From Streptomyces curacoi (GTDB lineage: Bacteria > Actinomycetota > Actinomycetes > Streptomycetales > Streptomycetaceae), in NCBI RefSeq assembly GCF_001513975.1, contig NZ_KQ947984.1, forward strand, positions 248,001 through 312,000: DNA of 64,000 nt. The letters are read 5' to 3'. The notes under the pieces were generated by a model. The model had not been told where the DNA came from, made no database searches, and saw only the letters and a list, made by a program, of their open reading frames with translations. The position numbers and the translations under genes are program-made. Positions 40,934 to 48,536 of this stretch are shown here, in pieces; within the stretch, counting starts at the first letter, position 1; every line of letters starts with the position of its first letter.

Positions 40934-41485
40934 ATGGCTTTGGAGGATGACGAGGAGAAGAGCGGCAGCACGGCCGAGGGCCGGCCGGACGCCGCGAACG
41001 CCGAGCAGGCCGTCGACCCGAAGATCACGAACGCCGAGCAGGCCGTCGACCCGAAGATCGCGGCCGCCGAGGCCGCCGGTCCGCAGAGCGGCGAGAACGT
41101 ACGGATCGACAGCTGGATCTGGGCCGTACGTCTGGTCAAGACGCGCTCCATGGGTGCCACCGCCTGCAAGGGCGGGCATGTGCGGGTGAACGGCCAGAAC
41201 GTGAAGCCCTCCCATTCCCTGCGGATCGGCGACGAGGTGCGGCTGCGGCAGGAGAACCGGGAGCGGATCGTCGTCGTCAAGCGGCTCATCCGCAAACGGG
41301 TCGGCGCGCCGGTGGCGGCCCAGTGCTATGTCGACAACTCGCCCCCTCCCCCGCCGCGCGAGGCCGTCGCCCCGGCCGGCATCCGGGACCGCGGCGCGGG
41401 CCGGCCGACCAAGCGGGACCGCCGCGAGCTGGAACGGCTGCGCGGGCTCATGGGCGGCGGAGCGGGACGGCCGGGCGGCCGGTGA
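40934..41485 (+). CDS. S4-domain RNA-binding protein (Hsp15-like)
   Basis: 183 residues. The S4 domain is at about 57-120: RIDSWIWAVRLVKTRSMGATACKGGHVRVNGQNVKPSHSLRIGDEV, typical of Hsp15-like factors that bind stalled 50S subunits. The N-terminal ~50 residues are acidic and contain an 11-residue tandem duplication (NAEQAVDPKIT). A basic, Pro-rich tail follows the domain. It is divergent from the uracil glycosylase, with a 70-bp gap. Confidence 0.9.
   Translation: MALEDDEEKSGSTAEGRPDAANAEQAVDPKITNAEQAVDPKIAAAEAAGPQSGENVRIDSWIWAVRLVKTRSMGATACKGGHVRVNGQNVKPSHSLRIGDEVRLRQENRERIVVVKRLIRKRVGAPVAAQCYVDNSPPPPPREAVAPAGIRDRGAGRPTKRDRRELERLRGLMGGGAGRPGGR
40995..41057. repeat. In-frame 33-bp tandem duplication in the S4-protein gene
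   Basis: Two nearly perfect 33-bp copies start at 40995 and 41028. Each encodes NAEQAVDPKI plus one residue, extending the acidic N-terminal tail. Identity at silent positions implies a recent event. Confidence 0.92.
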
Positions 41486-41499
41486 CATACGACGGGGGT

Positions 41500-41535
41500 G
41501 GCGTCCGGCCCGGGCCGCTCGGCCCGCCGGACGCC
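41500..41535. terminator. Long bidirectional terminator hairpin
   Basis: GGCGTCCGGC (41500-41509) pairs with GCCGGACGCC (41526-41535). The interior GGGCC/GGCCC pairing around GCTC extends the stem. It lies between the convergent S4 and DoxX genes. Confidence 0.85.
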
Positions 41536-41555
41536 GCCCCTGCCGTACGGCTGTG

Positions 41556-42032
41556 TCAGTCCCGTCGGCGCACCAGCCGCAGCAGCTCCGCGTTGGAATT
41601 CCGCCGCGCCCATGCAATGAGGGCGAGCGGCAGGATGAGGACGAGCGGCGTGACGGCGTACTCCCCGTCGAAGTAGGTCATCTGGACGACGAACGCGCCC
41701 ACCATCAGCGCGCCGAGGGCGACGGCCGCCACCGACTGCAGCACCGGGATCAACAGGGCGACGGCTCCGGCCAGTTCGAGAACACCGATGGCGTACATGC
41801 CCGTGCTGCCCCAGCCCATCTCCTGGAATCCGTCGGCGGCCGAGGGGTGCGCGATCAGCTTGGGCAGCGCGCTCGCGATCGCGTAGAAGAGGGCGAGCAG
41901 GATCTGCAGGCCGCGCAGGGCGATGCGGGCCCCTCGGCCGCGCGGGGCCGTGGACTCGGCGACGACGGTGCCGGACGTGGCGGAGGCGGCGGCGGTGACG
42001 GAGGCGGTGACGGAGGCGGTGGTCTCGGACAT
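41556..42032 (-). CDS. DoxX-family membrane protein
   Basis: 158 residues. About 35 Ala/Thr/Ser-rich N-terminal residues precede four membrane helices: LQILLALFYAIASALPKL, TGMYAIGVLELAGAVALLIPVL, VAALGALMVGAFVVQMTYF and TPLVLILPLALIAWA. DoxX-like proteins are inner-membrane components linked to thiol or oxidative-stress modules; specific function unknown. ATG 42032 has AGGAGACC upstream. Confidence 0.85.
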   Translation of the reverse strand: MSETTASVTASVTAAASATSGTVVAESTAPRGRGARIALRGLQILLALFYAIASALPKLIAHPSAADGFQEMGWGSTGMYAIGVLELAGAVALLIPVLQSVAAVALGALMVGAFVVQMTYFDGEYAVTPLVLILPLALIAWARRNSNAELLRLVRRRD

Positions 42033-42120
42033 GGAGGTCTCCTGGGGGAAGCGGTCCGTGGTGCTGTCACCGAGGTAGACCGGGCGCCGCTCCGGAACTC
42101 ATCGCCGTACCAAAGGAATT

Positions 42121-43032
42121 TCAGCCGCCCGCGTCGAACGGCAGCCACCCGTGCCCGATGTACCAGTGGCCGCCCGCCCGCAGGTGGTCGCCGACGGCCC
42201 GCTCCACGGCCGTACGGCGCGGCAGCCGTTCGAGCGGCAACTCCGGGTCCCCGAAGACGAACTTGACCGGCTCGGTGTCAGCCGGCTCGGTGTCCTCGTG
42301 GGCGACGCGGAAGCGCTCCTGGAACCGGACGATGTTGGAGTCCGCGGTGAGGTACTGCCTGAGCTGCGGGTCGAGCAGCCAGGAGTGGCAGGTCACCGCC
42401 CGGTACCGCTCCTGAGGAAAGTGCCGGGCGAAGAACTCCCCGGCCAGCACGAGCGACCGGTCGACGGCGGCCGGCGACAGCGGCCCGTGGAAGTCCGGGA
42501 TGTGCAGGTTCAGACAGAGCGAGCCAGGCCCCACATCAAGACCGGCCGCCGCCAGCCCCGCCCCCGTGCGCTGCCCGAGCCGCGCCCGCTCGAACTGCAG
42601 CCGGCCCAGCTGGTACAGCTCGCCGCGGAAGTGACGGGTGAGCCACCGAGGAGCCTGCACGCCCGGCCGGCCGTACCGCCTGCGGTGCACGGCCATGTTC
42701 CGCCCCAGGTCGGCGAGGGTGCGTCGGGAGACGTCGGCCGGGATGCCGCGTTCGCGGTGGTACGCGCGCGTGCGAGGCAGCGCCGCCACGAACACGTACA
42801 CGGGGAAGCAGCGCCGCAGGGCGCCCGAGGCCCAGTCGAGTCCGGGCAGGTCGACCGGGCCGCCGACCTCCCCCATCCCCTCGACGAGCGCGCCGACGGA
42901 CCGCTCCAGGAAGTGCCGCAGCTCCGGATCGTCCGTCACCCGCCGGCCCATCCGGACGAGGTCGTCGATGTCCTCGTGGGGTACTCCGAGGTCGAGCAGC
43001 ACTACGGCCAGTTCATCGGTGTCCGGCAGCAC
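42121..43032 (-). CDS. Acyltransferase-domain protein (NAT_N / GNAT-like C-terminal, DUF5596-type)
   Basis: 303 residues. The N-terminal ~125 residues are helical (PHEDIDDLVRMGRRVTDDPELRHFLERSV). The C-terminal half has LYQLGRLQFERARLG, SLCLNLHIPDFHGPLSP and YRAVTCHSWLLDPQL, the pattern of the acyltransferase family annotated in Streptomyces as NAT_N plus C-terminal GNAT-like domain. Substrate unknown. GTG 43032 is the start; it is divergent from a small membrane gene 49 bp away. Confidence 0.82.
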   Translation of the reverse strand: MLPDTDELAVVLLDLGVPHEDIDDLVRMGRRVTDDPELRHFLERSVGALVEGMGEVGGPVDLPGLDWASGALRRCFPVYVFVAALPRTRAYHRERGIPADVSRRTLADLGRNMAVHRRRYGRPGVQAPRWLTRHFRGELYQLGRLQFERARLGQRTGAGLAAAGLDVGPGSLCLNLHIPDFHGPLSPAAVDRSLVLAGEFFARHFPQERYRAVTCHSWLLDPQLRQYLTADSNIVRFQERFRVAHEDTEPADTEPVKFVFGDPELPLERLPRRTAVERAVGDHLRAGGHWYIGHGWLPFDAGG

Positions 43033-43081
43033 GAAGCCCCCTGTGCGCGGTTCGAGGAGTACGTTTCAAAGAGGAGTGGTG

Positions 43082-43381
43082 ATGGCGATGCGTACGGGCA
43101 GTGAGCCGATGACAGCGCGCAGTGCGCTGCGGTTCCGCTTCTGGCTGTGCGTGTGGGGTATGGTCTGGACGATCTTCGGCACGGCCGCGTTCGCGCTCGC
43201 GGGACGCCCTGGCTGGGCGGCGGCCTGCGCTGCACTGTGGCTGGTGATCACCGTCGACATGGCCGTGGTCCTCAGGCACATCCGCCAGGGCCCGCATTAC
43301 CAGCCGGGCCGCGACATACCGCCGTACCGCCCGCCCGACAACCACCCGTACCCGCCGCCCCCGCAGAACCGCCACCCCTAG
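43082..43381 (+). CDS. Small two-helix membrane protein
   Basis: 99 residues. Two hydrophobic helices (about 17-40 and 44-64: WLCVWGMVWTIFGTAAFALA, then AACAALWLVITVDMAVVL) are followed by a Pro-rich, cytosolic or external tail with PPYRPPDNHPYPPPP. No family assigned. AAGAGGAG precedes GTG 43079 and ATG 43082, which are adjacent codons; ATG is used. A strong hairpin follows the stop. Confidence 0.75.
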   Translation: MAMRTGSEPMTARSALRFRFWLCVWGMVWTIFGTAAFALAGRPGWAAACAALWLVITVDMAVVLRHIRQGPHYQPGRDIPPYRPPDNHPYPPPPQNRHP

Positions 43382-43400
43382 GCTCTGCCGTTTGGATCAT

Positions 43401-43415
43401 CCCCGCGTCGCGGGG
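43401..43415. terminator. Short GC hairpin between convergent genes
   Basis: CCCCGC-GTC-GCGGGG, a perfect 6-bp stem, 20 bp after the small membrane gene and 39 bp from the end of the convergent TPR gene. Confidence 0.65.
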
Positions 43416-43453
43416 CCTAGCCGCGCCGCAGAACCCCCGCCCCCGGTCACCGC

Positions 43454-43834
43454 TCACGCGTCGAACCGTGCCGCCCTGAGGTACTCCGGGTTCGGATCGA
43501 GCGCCGCCGCCAGCCGGAAGTGACGCTTGGCCTGGTCGTGCCGCCCCTGGCGCTCATAGGTCCGGGCGAGCGCGAAGTGCGCGAACGCGTTGTCCGGCTC
43601 GCGCTCCAGGACGATGGTGAACTCCAGCTCGGCGGGCCGCAGTTGGGCGGCCGCGAAGAAGGCACGCGCGCGCAGCAGCCGGGCGGCGGTGTTCTCCGGG
43701 TGCGCGGCGACGACTCCGTCGAGCAGCTTCACCGCACCCCTCGGATCCCGCGCGGCGAGCAGTTGCTCGGCGGCACGGAAGTCGATGACATGCGTCTCCG
43801 GAGTACGTCCGGTGGAACCGCTGGTCTCGGGCAC
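43454..43834 (-). CDS. Tetratricopeptide-repeat protein
   Basis: 126 residues. Three consecutive ~34-residue helical hairpins can be seen (VIDFRAAEQLLAARDPRGAVKLLDGVVAAHPEN, TAARLLRARAFFAAAQLRPAELEFTIVLEREPDN, AFAHFALARTYERQGRHDQAKRHFRLAAALDPNP), each with the TPR Ala/Gly/Pro pattern. It is probably a small adaptor. GTG 43834 is the start. It sits 50 bp downstream of coaE on the same strand. Confidence 0.88.
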   Translation of the reverse strand: MPETSGSTGRTPETHVIDFRAAEQLLAARDPRGAVKLLDGVVAAHPENTAARLLRARAFFAAAQLRPAELEFTIVLEREPDNAFAHFALARTYERQGRHDQAKRHFRLAAALDPNPEYLRAARFDA

Positions 43835-43884
43835 GGCAGAGTCCTTCCCTCACTGGAAGGCCTAAACGCGCGAACGCGCCGGCG

Positions 43885-44520
43885 CTATTCCTGAGGCATC
43901 TGGGACTGCCGGCTCCCCTGTGCCCCGTGGGCTCGGCGCACGAGCTCGTCCCAGACGTCCTTCACGCGCCGCTGAAGCTCTTCCCGCGGTACGTCGTTGT
44001 CGATGACGATGTCGGCGATCTCCCGGCGCTTGTCACGCGTCGCCTGCGCGGCCATACGCGCGCGTGCGTCCTCCTCCGTCATGCCGCGCAGCCTCACCAG
44101 CCGGTCGAGCTGGGTCTCGGGGCTGGCGTCGACGACGACCACCACGTCGTACAGCGGGGCGAGGCCGTTCTCCGTGAGGAGCGGGACGTCGTGGACGACG
44201 ACGGCGTCCTCGGCGGCGGCCTCTTCGAGCTCTCGGGAGCGGGCGCCGACCAGGGGGTGCACGATCGAGTTCAGTACGGCGAGCCGGTCCGGGTCGGCGA
44301 AGACGATCGAGCCCAGCTTGGGCCGGTCCAGGCTGCCGTCCTCGGCGAGCACGTCCTCCCCGAACGCCTCGACGACGGCGGCGAGACCGGGGGTACCGGG
44401 CGCGACGACCTCGCGCGCGATGCGGTCCGCGTCGATCAACACGGCTCCGTGCTCCACGAGCAGCCGCGACACCTCGCTCTTACCGGCACCGATGCCGCCG
44501 GTCAGGCCCACCTTCAGCAT
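43885..44520 (-). CDS. coaE: Dephospho-CoA kinase
   Basis: 211 residues. It phosphorylates dephospho-CoA to coenzyme A, the last step of CoA synthesis. The P-loop GGIGAGKS is at 8-15, [15 protein letters not shown] contains the catalytic Asp region, and [11 protein letters not shown] and [15 protein letters not shown] are family motifs. ATG 44520 places the P-loop correctly; an upstream in-frame methionine would add twelve residues before it. Many actinobacteria fuse a C-terminal DUF to CoaE; this one is the short form. Confidence 0.95.
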   Translation of the reverse strand: MLKVGLTGGIGAGKSEVSRLLVEHGAVLIDADRIAREVVAPGTPGLAAVVEAFGEDVLAEDGSLDRPKLGSIVFADPDRLAVLNSIVHPLVGARSRELEEAAAEDAVVVHDVPLLTENGLAPLYDVVVVVDASPETQLDRLVRLRGMTEEDARARMAAQATRDKRREIADIVIDNDVPREELQRRVKDVWDELVRRAHGAQGSRQSQMPQE

Positions 44521-44576
44521 GACCGGCAGCTTAGGCCCTGCCACTGACATCAACACCCGGCAGGCCCGCTCGGCGC

Positions 44577-45515
44577 TCAGTTCTCGCCCTCACGCTCCGC
44601 CAGGAACCGCTCGAACTCGCGCCCGATCTCGTCCGCCGACGGGATGTCGACCGGCTCGGCGAGCATGTTGCCGCGGCTCTCGGCGCCGGCGACCGCGTCG
44701 TACTGGTGCTCCAGGCCCTCGACGAGGTTGGTGAGCTCCTCGTCGCCCTCGCGGATCTGGCGGTCGATCTCGTTCTGCGTGCGGTGGGCTTCCGTGCGCA
44801 GGGCGTGCGCGATACCGGGCAGGACCAGGCCGGTCGCCGCCGTAACGGCCTCCAGGACGGTCAGGGCCGCGTCCGGGTACGGGGAGCGGGCGATGTAGTG
44901 CGGCACGTGCGCGGCCACGCCCAGCACGTCGTGCCCGGCCTCCAGCAGCCGGTACTCGATCAGCGCCTCCGCGCTGCCGGGCACCTGCGCCTCCTCGAAG
45001 GGGCTGCGGTGGCCCGGGACGAGGTCGGTGCGGTTGCCGTGCGGGGTGAGGCCGACCGGGCGGGTGTGCGGGACGCCCATGGGGATGCCGTGGAAGTTCA
45101 CCGACAGGCGCACCCCGAGCCGCTCCACGATCTGCTTGACGGCCGCGGCGAAGCGCTCCCACTCCACGTCCGGCTCGGGCCCGGACAGCAGCAGGAAGGG
45201 CGCCCCGGTGGCGTCCTGGACGAGCCGTACCTCGATGGCGGGTTCCTCGTAGCCGGTCCAGCGGTCGCGCTTGAAGGTCAGCAGCGGTCGGCGGGCGCGG
45301 TAGTCCACCAGTCGGTCGTGGTCGAAGCGGGCGACGAGCTGGTGGGGCAGCGAGTCGAGGAGCCGGTCGACGATCTGGTCGCCGGTCTCACCCGCGTCGA
45401 TGTATCCGTCGAAGTGGTAGAGCATGACAAGACCGGCCGACTCCTGGGCGAGCGCCATGTCGACGACGGCCAGGCCCTTCGGCTCCCATGCGTACAAACC
45501 CTGCGGATCAAGCAC
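44577..45515 (-). CDS. PAC2-family (proteasome-assembly-chaperone-like) protein
   Basis: 312 residues. The PAC2 fold is seen in [48 protein letters not shown] and [29 protein letters not shown]. Conserved actinobacterial protein of unknown biochemical function; relatives include archaeal and eukaryotic proteasome assembly factors. GTG 45515 is preceded by AAGGAGGAG. It lies next to coaE and rpsA, as I remember from other Streptomyces. Confidence 0.9.
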   Translation of the reverse strand: MLDPQGLYAWEPKGLAVVDMALAQESAGLVMLYHFDGYIDAGETGDQIVDRLLDSLPHQLVARFDHDRLVDYRARRPLLTFKRDRWTGYEEPAIEVRLVQDATGAPFLLLSGPEPDVEWERFAAAVKQIVERLGVRLSVNFHGIPMGVPHTRPVGLTPHGNRTDLVPGHRSPFEEAQVPGSAEALIEYRLLEAGHDVLGVAAHVPHYIARSPYPDAALTVLEAVTAATGLVLPGIAHALRTEAHRTQNEIDRQIREGDEELTNLVEGLEHQYDAVAGAESRGNMLAEPVDIPSADEIGREFERFLAEREGEN

Positions 45516-45587
45516 TGTGACCGCTCCTCCTTGTGTCCATATGTCACAACGCCCTTACGGGCGTGGGCATTCCCAAAGGAGGAGGCC

Positions 45588-45716
45588 ATGATCTTGAGAA
45601 CGGATGGACAACGCCGCAAAGGGGGCGCGGGGAACTGCGCGACAAGCCCCCACCGGCCCGCGGCCGAACAACGTCCTGCACACCCCAGGAAAACTCTGAG
45701 GGGCCGTACCTCGTAA
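45588..45716 (+). CDS. Possible 42-residue peptide with strong ribosome site
   Basis: AAAGGAGGAGG five bases before ATG 45588 is one of the best Shine-Dalgarno sequences in the window. The peptide is basic and featureless (MILRTDGQRRKGGAG...). However, much of it is encoded by a common intergenic element (GGCGCGGGGAACTGCGCGAC, 45624-45643) and its end runs into the rpsA terminator, so it may not be a real gene. Confidence 0.3.
   Translation: MILRTDGQRRKGGAGNCATSPHRPAAEQRPAHPRKTLRGRTS
45624..45643. repeat. Interspersed element, copy 1
   Basis: GGCGCGGGGAACTGCGCGAC here and its reverse complement at 55879-55898 are nearly identical over more than 20 bp, also sharing an A/G-rich left flank. 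I recognise this phrase as recurrent between Streptomyces genes. Confidence 0.75.
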
Positions 45717-45731
45717 GGTACGGCCCCTCAG
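45696..45731. terminator. rpsA terminator
   Basis: CTGAGGGGCCGTACC pairs perfectly with GGTACGGCCCCTCAG around a 6-base loop, a 15-bp stem. It lies 29 bp downstream of the rpsA stop on the minus strand and is the strongest hairpin in the window. Confidence 0.93.
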
Positions 45732-45759
45732 TAAGCGGCTAAGCCTCAGCGGCTAGCGT

Positions 45760-47256
45760 TCAGCTCTGGCCACCCGCGAGCTTCTCGCGAAGCGCGGCCA
45801 GCGCCTCGTCCGAGGCCAGCGCACCGGAGGTGTCCGCACCCTCGGAGGAGTACGAACCGCCACCCGCGGCCGGAGCCGCACCCGCAGCGTCGCCGCCCTC
45901 GGCGGCAGCCGCAGCGTCCGCCTCGCGGGACTTGATGACCTGCTGCTGGTGCTGCTCGAAGCGGGACTGCGCCTCGGCGTACTGGCGCTCCCACTCCTCG
46001 CGCTGCTTCTCGTAGCCCTCGAGCCAGTCGTTGGTCTCGGGGTCGAAGCCCTCGGGGTAGATGTAGTTGCCCTGGTCGTCGTAGGACGCGGCCATGCCGT
46101 ACAGGGTCGGGTCGAACTCGACCGAGGCCGGGTCGGCACCGAAGGACTCGTTGGCCTGCTTCAGCGAGAGGCTGATGCGACGGCGCTCGAGGTCGATGTC
46201 GATGACCTTGACGAAGATCTCGTCGTTGACCTGGACGACCTGCTCCGGGATCTCCACGTGGCGCTCGGCCAGCTCGGAGATGTGGACCAGACCCTCGATG
46301 CCCTCGTCCACGCGGACGAACGCACCGAACGGAACCAGCTTCGTGACCTTGCCGGGCACGACCTGGCCGATCTGGTGGGTGCGGGCGAACTGCTGCCACG
46401 GGTCTTCCTGGGTCGCCTTCAGCGACAGGGAGACACGCTCGCGGTCCATGTCGACGTCGAGGACCTCGACGGTGACTTCCTGGCCGACCTCGACAACCTC
46501 GGAGGGGTGGTCGATGTGCTTCCAGGAGAGCTCGGAGACGTGGACCAGACCGTCGACGCCACCCAGGTCCACGAAGGCACCGAAGTTGACGATCGAGGAG
46601 ACGACGCCGGAACGGACCTGACCCTTCTGGAGGGTGGTGAGGAACGTCTGGCGGACCTCGGACTGGGTCTGCTCCAGCCAGGCACGGCGGGACAGGACCA
46701 CGTTGTTGCGGTTCTTGTCCAGCTCGATGATCTTGGCCTCGAGCTCCTTGCCCACGTAGGGCTGGAGGTCGCGAACGCGGCGCATCTCGACCAGGGAGGC
46801 CGGGAGGAAGCCACGGAGGCCGATGTCGAGGATGAGACCACCCTTGACGACCTCGATGACGGTACCGGTGACGATCCCGTCCTCTTCCTTGATCTTCTCG
46901 ATGGTGCCCCAGGCACGCTCGTACTGGGCGCGCTTCTTCGAGAGGATCAGGCGGCCTTCCTTGTCCTCCTTCTGGAGAACAAGGGCCTCGATCTCGTCAC
47001 CGACGGCGACGACCTCGTTGGGGTCGACGTCGTGCTTGATCGAGAGCTCGCGGCTCGGGATAACGCCTTCGGTCTTGTAACCGATGTCGAGCAGGACCTC
47101 GTCCCGGTCGACCTTCACGATGACGCCGTCGACGATGTCGCCGTCGTTGAAGTACTTGATCGTCTCGTCGATCGCGGCGAGGAAAGCTTCCTCGTTACCG
47201 ATGTCGTTGACCGCTACCTGCGGGGTGGTGGCGGTGGTCTCGGTGCTGCTCGTCAT
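45760..47256 (-). CDS. rpsA: 30S ribosomal protein S1
   Basis: 498 residues. Four S1 RNA-binding domains follow one another at about 35-105, 122-190, 208-277 and 294-365, each with the GxV pattern and terminal SLK or LSR (VDGVIVKVDRDEVLLDIGYKTEGVIP; VNFGAFVDLGGVDGLVHVSELS; VPFGAFVRVDEGIEGLVHISEL). A long charged, Ala-rich tail follows, as usual in actinobacteria (E. coli S1 has six domains). ATG 47256 is decided by the family N-terminus; the frame remains open upstream but is non-coding. The TTGACC/TATGCT promoter is ~200 bp upstream. Confidence 0.97.
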   Translation of the reverse strand: MTSSTETTATTPQVAVNDIGNEEAFLAAIDETIKYFNDGDIVDGVIVKVDRDEVLLDIGYKTEGVIPSRELSIKHDVDPNEVVAVGDEIEALVLQKEDKEGRLILSKKRAQYERAWGTIEKIKEEDGIVTGTVIEVVKGGLILDIGLRGFLPASLVEMRRVRDLQPYVGKELEAKIIELDKNRNNVVLSRRAWLEQTQSEVRQTFLTTLQKGQVRSGVVSSIVNFGAFVDLGGVDGLVHVSELSWKHIDHPSEVVEVGQEVTVEVLDVDMDRERVSLSLKATQEDPWQQFARTHQIGQVVPGKVTKLVPFGAFVRVDEGIEGLVHISELAERHVEIPEQVVQVNDEIFVKVIDIDLERRRISLSLKQANESFGADPASVEFDPTLYGMAASYDDQGNYIYPEGFDPETNDWLEGYEKQREEWERQYAEAQSRFEQHQQQVIKSREADAAAAAEGGDAAGAAPAAGGGSYSSEGADTSGALASDEALAALREKLAGGQS

Positions 47257-47635
47257 GTGGGAAAGGGCTCCGGTACGGACATTGAAGTCGTAGGTACTGC
47301 TTACGCCGGGAGCCCGTTTCGCTCTGCAGAAGCCGGACAGCCAAGGAAGCGCCACACGAAAAACCTGGTGGCGCCTCGACAACCGAGGGGACATACAACA
47401 GATGCGAGCGCAGCCTGCTACGTCTGAGGTGCGCAGGCCCGCAGCGCAACTTGTAGCATACGGGGGCAGCCGGACAGGGTCAATGCGCGAAGGCGCACAC
47501 CCGGGGCGGATCACCCCATACCCGGCACAAAACCTGTCTCCTGAGGCCACGCAGGCCGCAAGGCGTCCCTTTCGCGACACCGCCATACGGGTGATGCCAG
47601 CGAGGTGACGGAAGAGTACGACGAGGGAGCCGATC
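47257..47635. other. rpsA leader and divergent upstream region
   Basis: Apart from the promoter at 47455-47483 the stretch holds the rpsA 5' untranslated region (47257 to about 47448) and 150 bp before the methyltransferase gene. CGGAACCTTTC-like and GGTGGCGC dyads are weak. No gene is seen. Confidence 0.6.
47455..47483 (-). promoter_or_regulatory. rpsA promoter (-35 TTGACC, 17 bp, -10 TATGCT)
   Basis: Read on the minus strand, TTGACC (47483-47478) and TATGCT (47460-47455) are separated by exactly 17 bases, a near-consensus housekeeping sigma promoter. Transcription would start near 47448, giving an approximately 190-base leader before rpsA, long enough for autoregulation. No known leader motif was recognised. 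Confidence 0.82.
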
Positions 47636-48481
47636 ATCCAAGAGCCCGTATCGTCCGAGTCCGCCTTCCGGTCCGCTTCCGAGTCGGCCCTCGAACCGGA
47701 GGCCACCCGGCGTGCTGCCGGTACCGCGGAGAGCTCCCGCGCGAACCGGGGCTGGTGGGACCGCAACGCGGACGAGTACCAGACCGAGCACGGCACCTTC
47801 CTCGGGGACGACCGTTTCGTGTGGGGCCCGGAGGGTCTGGACGAGGCGGAGGCCGAGCTGCTCGGCCCGCCGGAGGAGCTCAAGGGCAGGGACGTCCTGG
47901 AGATCGGCGCCGGCGCGGCGCAGTGCTCGCGCTGGCTGGCCGCGCAGGGGGCCCGCCCGGTCGCCCTGGACATCTCCCACCGTCAGCTCCAGCACGCCCT
48001 GCGCATCGGCGGCTCCTTCCCGCTGGTGTGCGCCGACGCGGGCGCCCTCCCCTTCGCCGACGCCTCCTTCGACCTGGCGTGCTCGGCGTACGGGGCGCTG
48101 CCGTTCGTCGCCGAGCCGGTGGAGGTGCTGCGGGAGGTGCGACGGGTGCTGCGGCGCGGGGGCCGTTTCGTCTTCTCCGTGACCCACCCGATCCGCTGGG
48201 CGTTCCCGGACGAGCCCGGCCCGGAGGGCCTGTCCGTCTCCGGCTCGTACTTCGACCGCACGCCGTACGTCGAGCAGGACGAGGAGGGCCGCGCGGTGTA
48301 CGTCGAGCATCACCGGACGCTCGGCGACCGCGTCCGGGACGTCGTCGCGGCGGGTTTCCGGCTGGTGGACCTGGTGGAGCCGGAGTGGCCGGCGTGGAAC
48401 ACCTCGGAGTGGGGTGGCTGGTCGCCGTTGCGCGGAAACCTGATCCCGGGGACGGCGATCTTCGTGTGCGAGCGGGACTGA
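47636..48481 (+). CDS. Class I SAM-dependent methyltransferase with uncertain start
   Basis: Motif I is VLEIGAGAAQCSRWLA, then VALDISHRQLQHALRIG, VCADAGALPFADASFDLACSAYGALPF and LRRGGRFVFSVTHPIRWAF. The conserved family N-terminus (NRGWWDRNADEYQTEHG, then DDRFVWGPEGLDEAE) is fully readable but lies upstream of the first ATG/GTG/TTG in this frame (GTG 47819). The frame is open back to TGA 47606 with only rare candidates such as ATC 47636. Either a non-canonical start is used, or a frameshift separates it from GTG 47605. Substrate unknown. Confidence 0.82.
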   Translation: MQEPVSSESAFRSASESALEPEATRRAAGTAESSRANRGWWDRNADEYQTEHGTFLGDDRFVWGPEGLDEAEAELLGPPEELKGRDVLEIGAGAAQCSRWLAAQGARPVALDISHRQLQHALRIGGSFPLVCADAGALPFADASFDLACSAYGALPFVAEPVEVLREVRRVLRRGGRFVFSVTHPIRWAFPDEPGPEGLSVSGSYFDRTPYVEQDEEGRAVYVEHHRTLGDRVRDVVAAGFRLVDLVEPEWPAWNTSEWGGWSPLRGNLIPGTAIFVCERD

Positions 48482-48536
48482 GAAAGGGAGCACGCGCGCG
48501 TGGGGGGCGGTTTCGCGGTCGTACGACACTAGGAGC

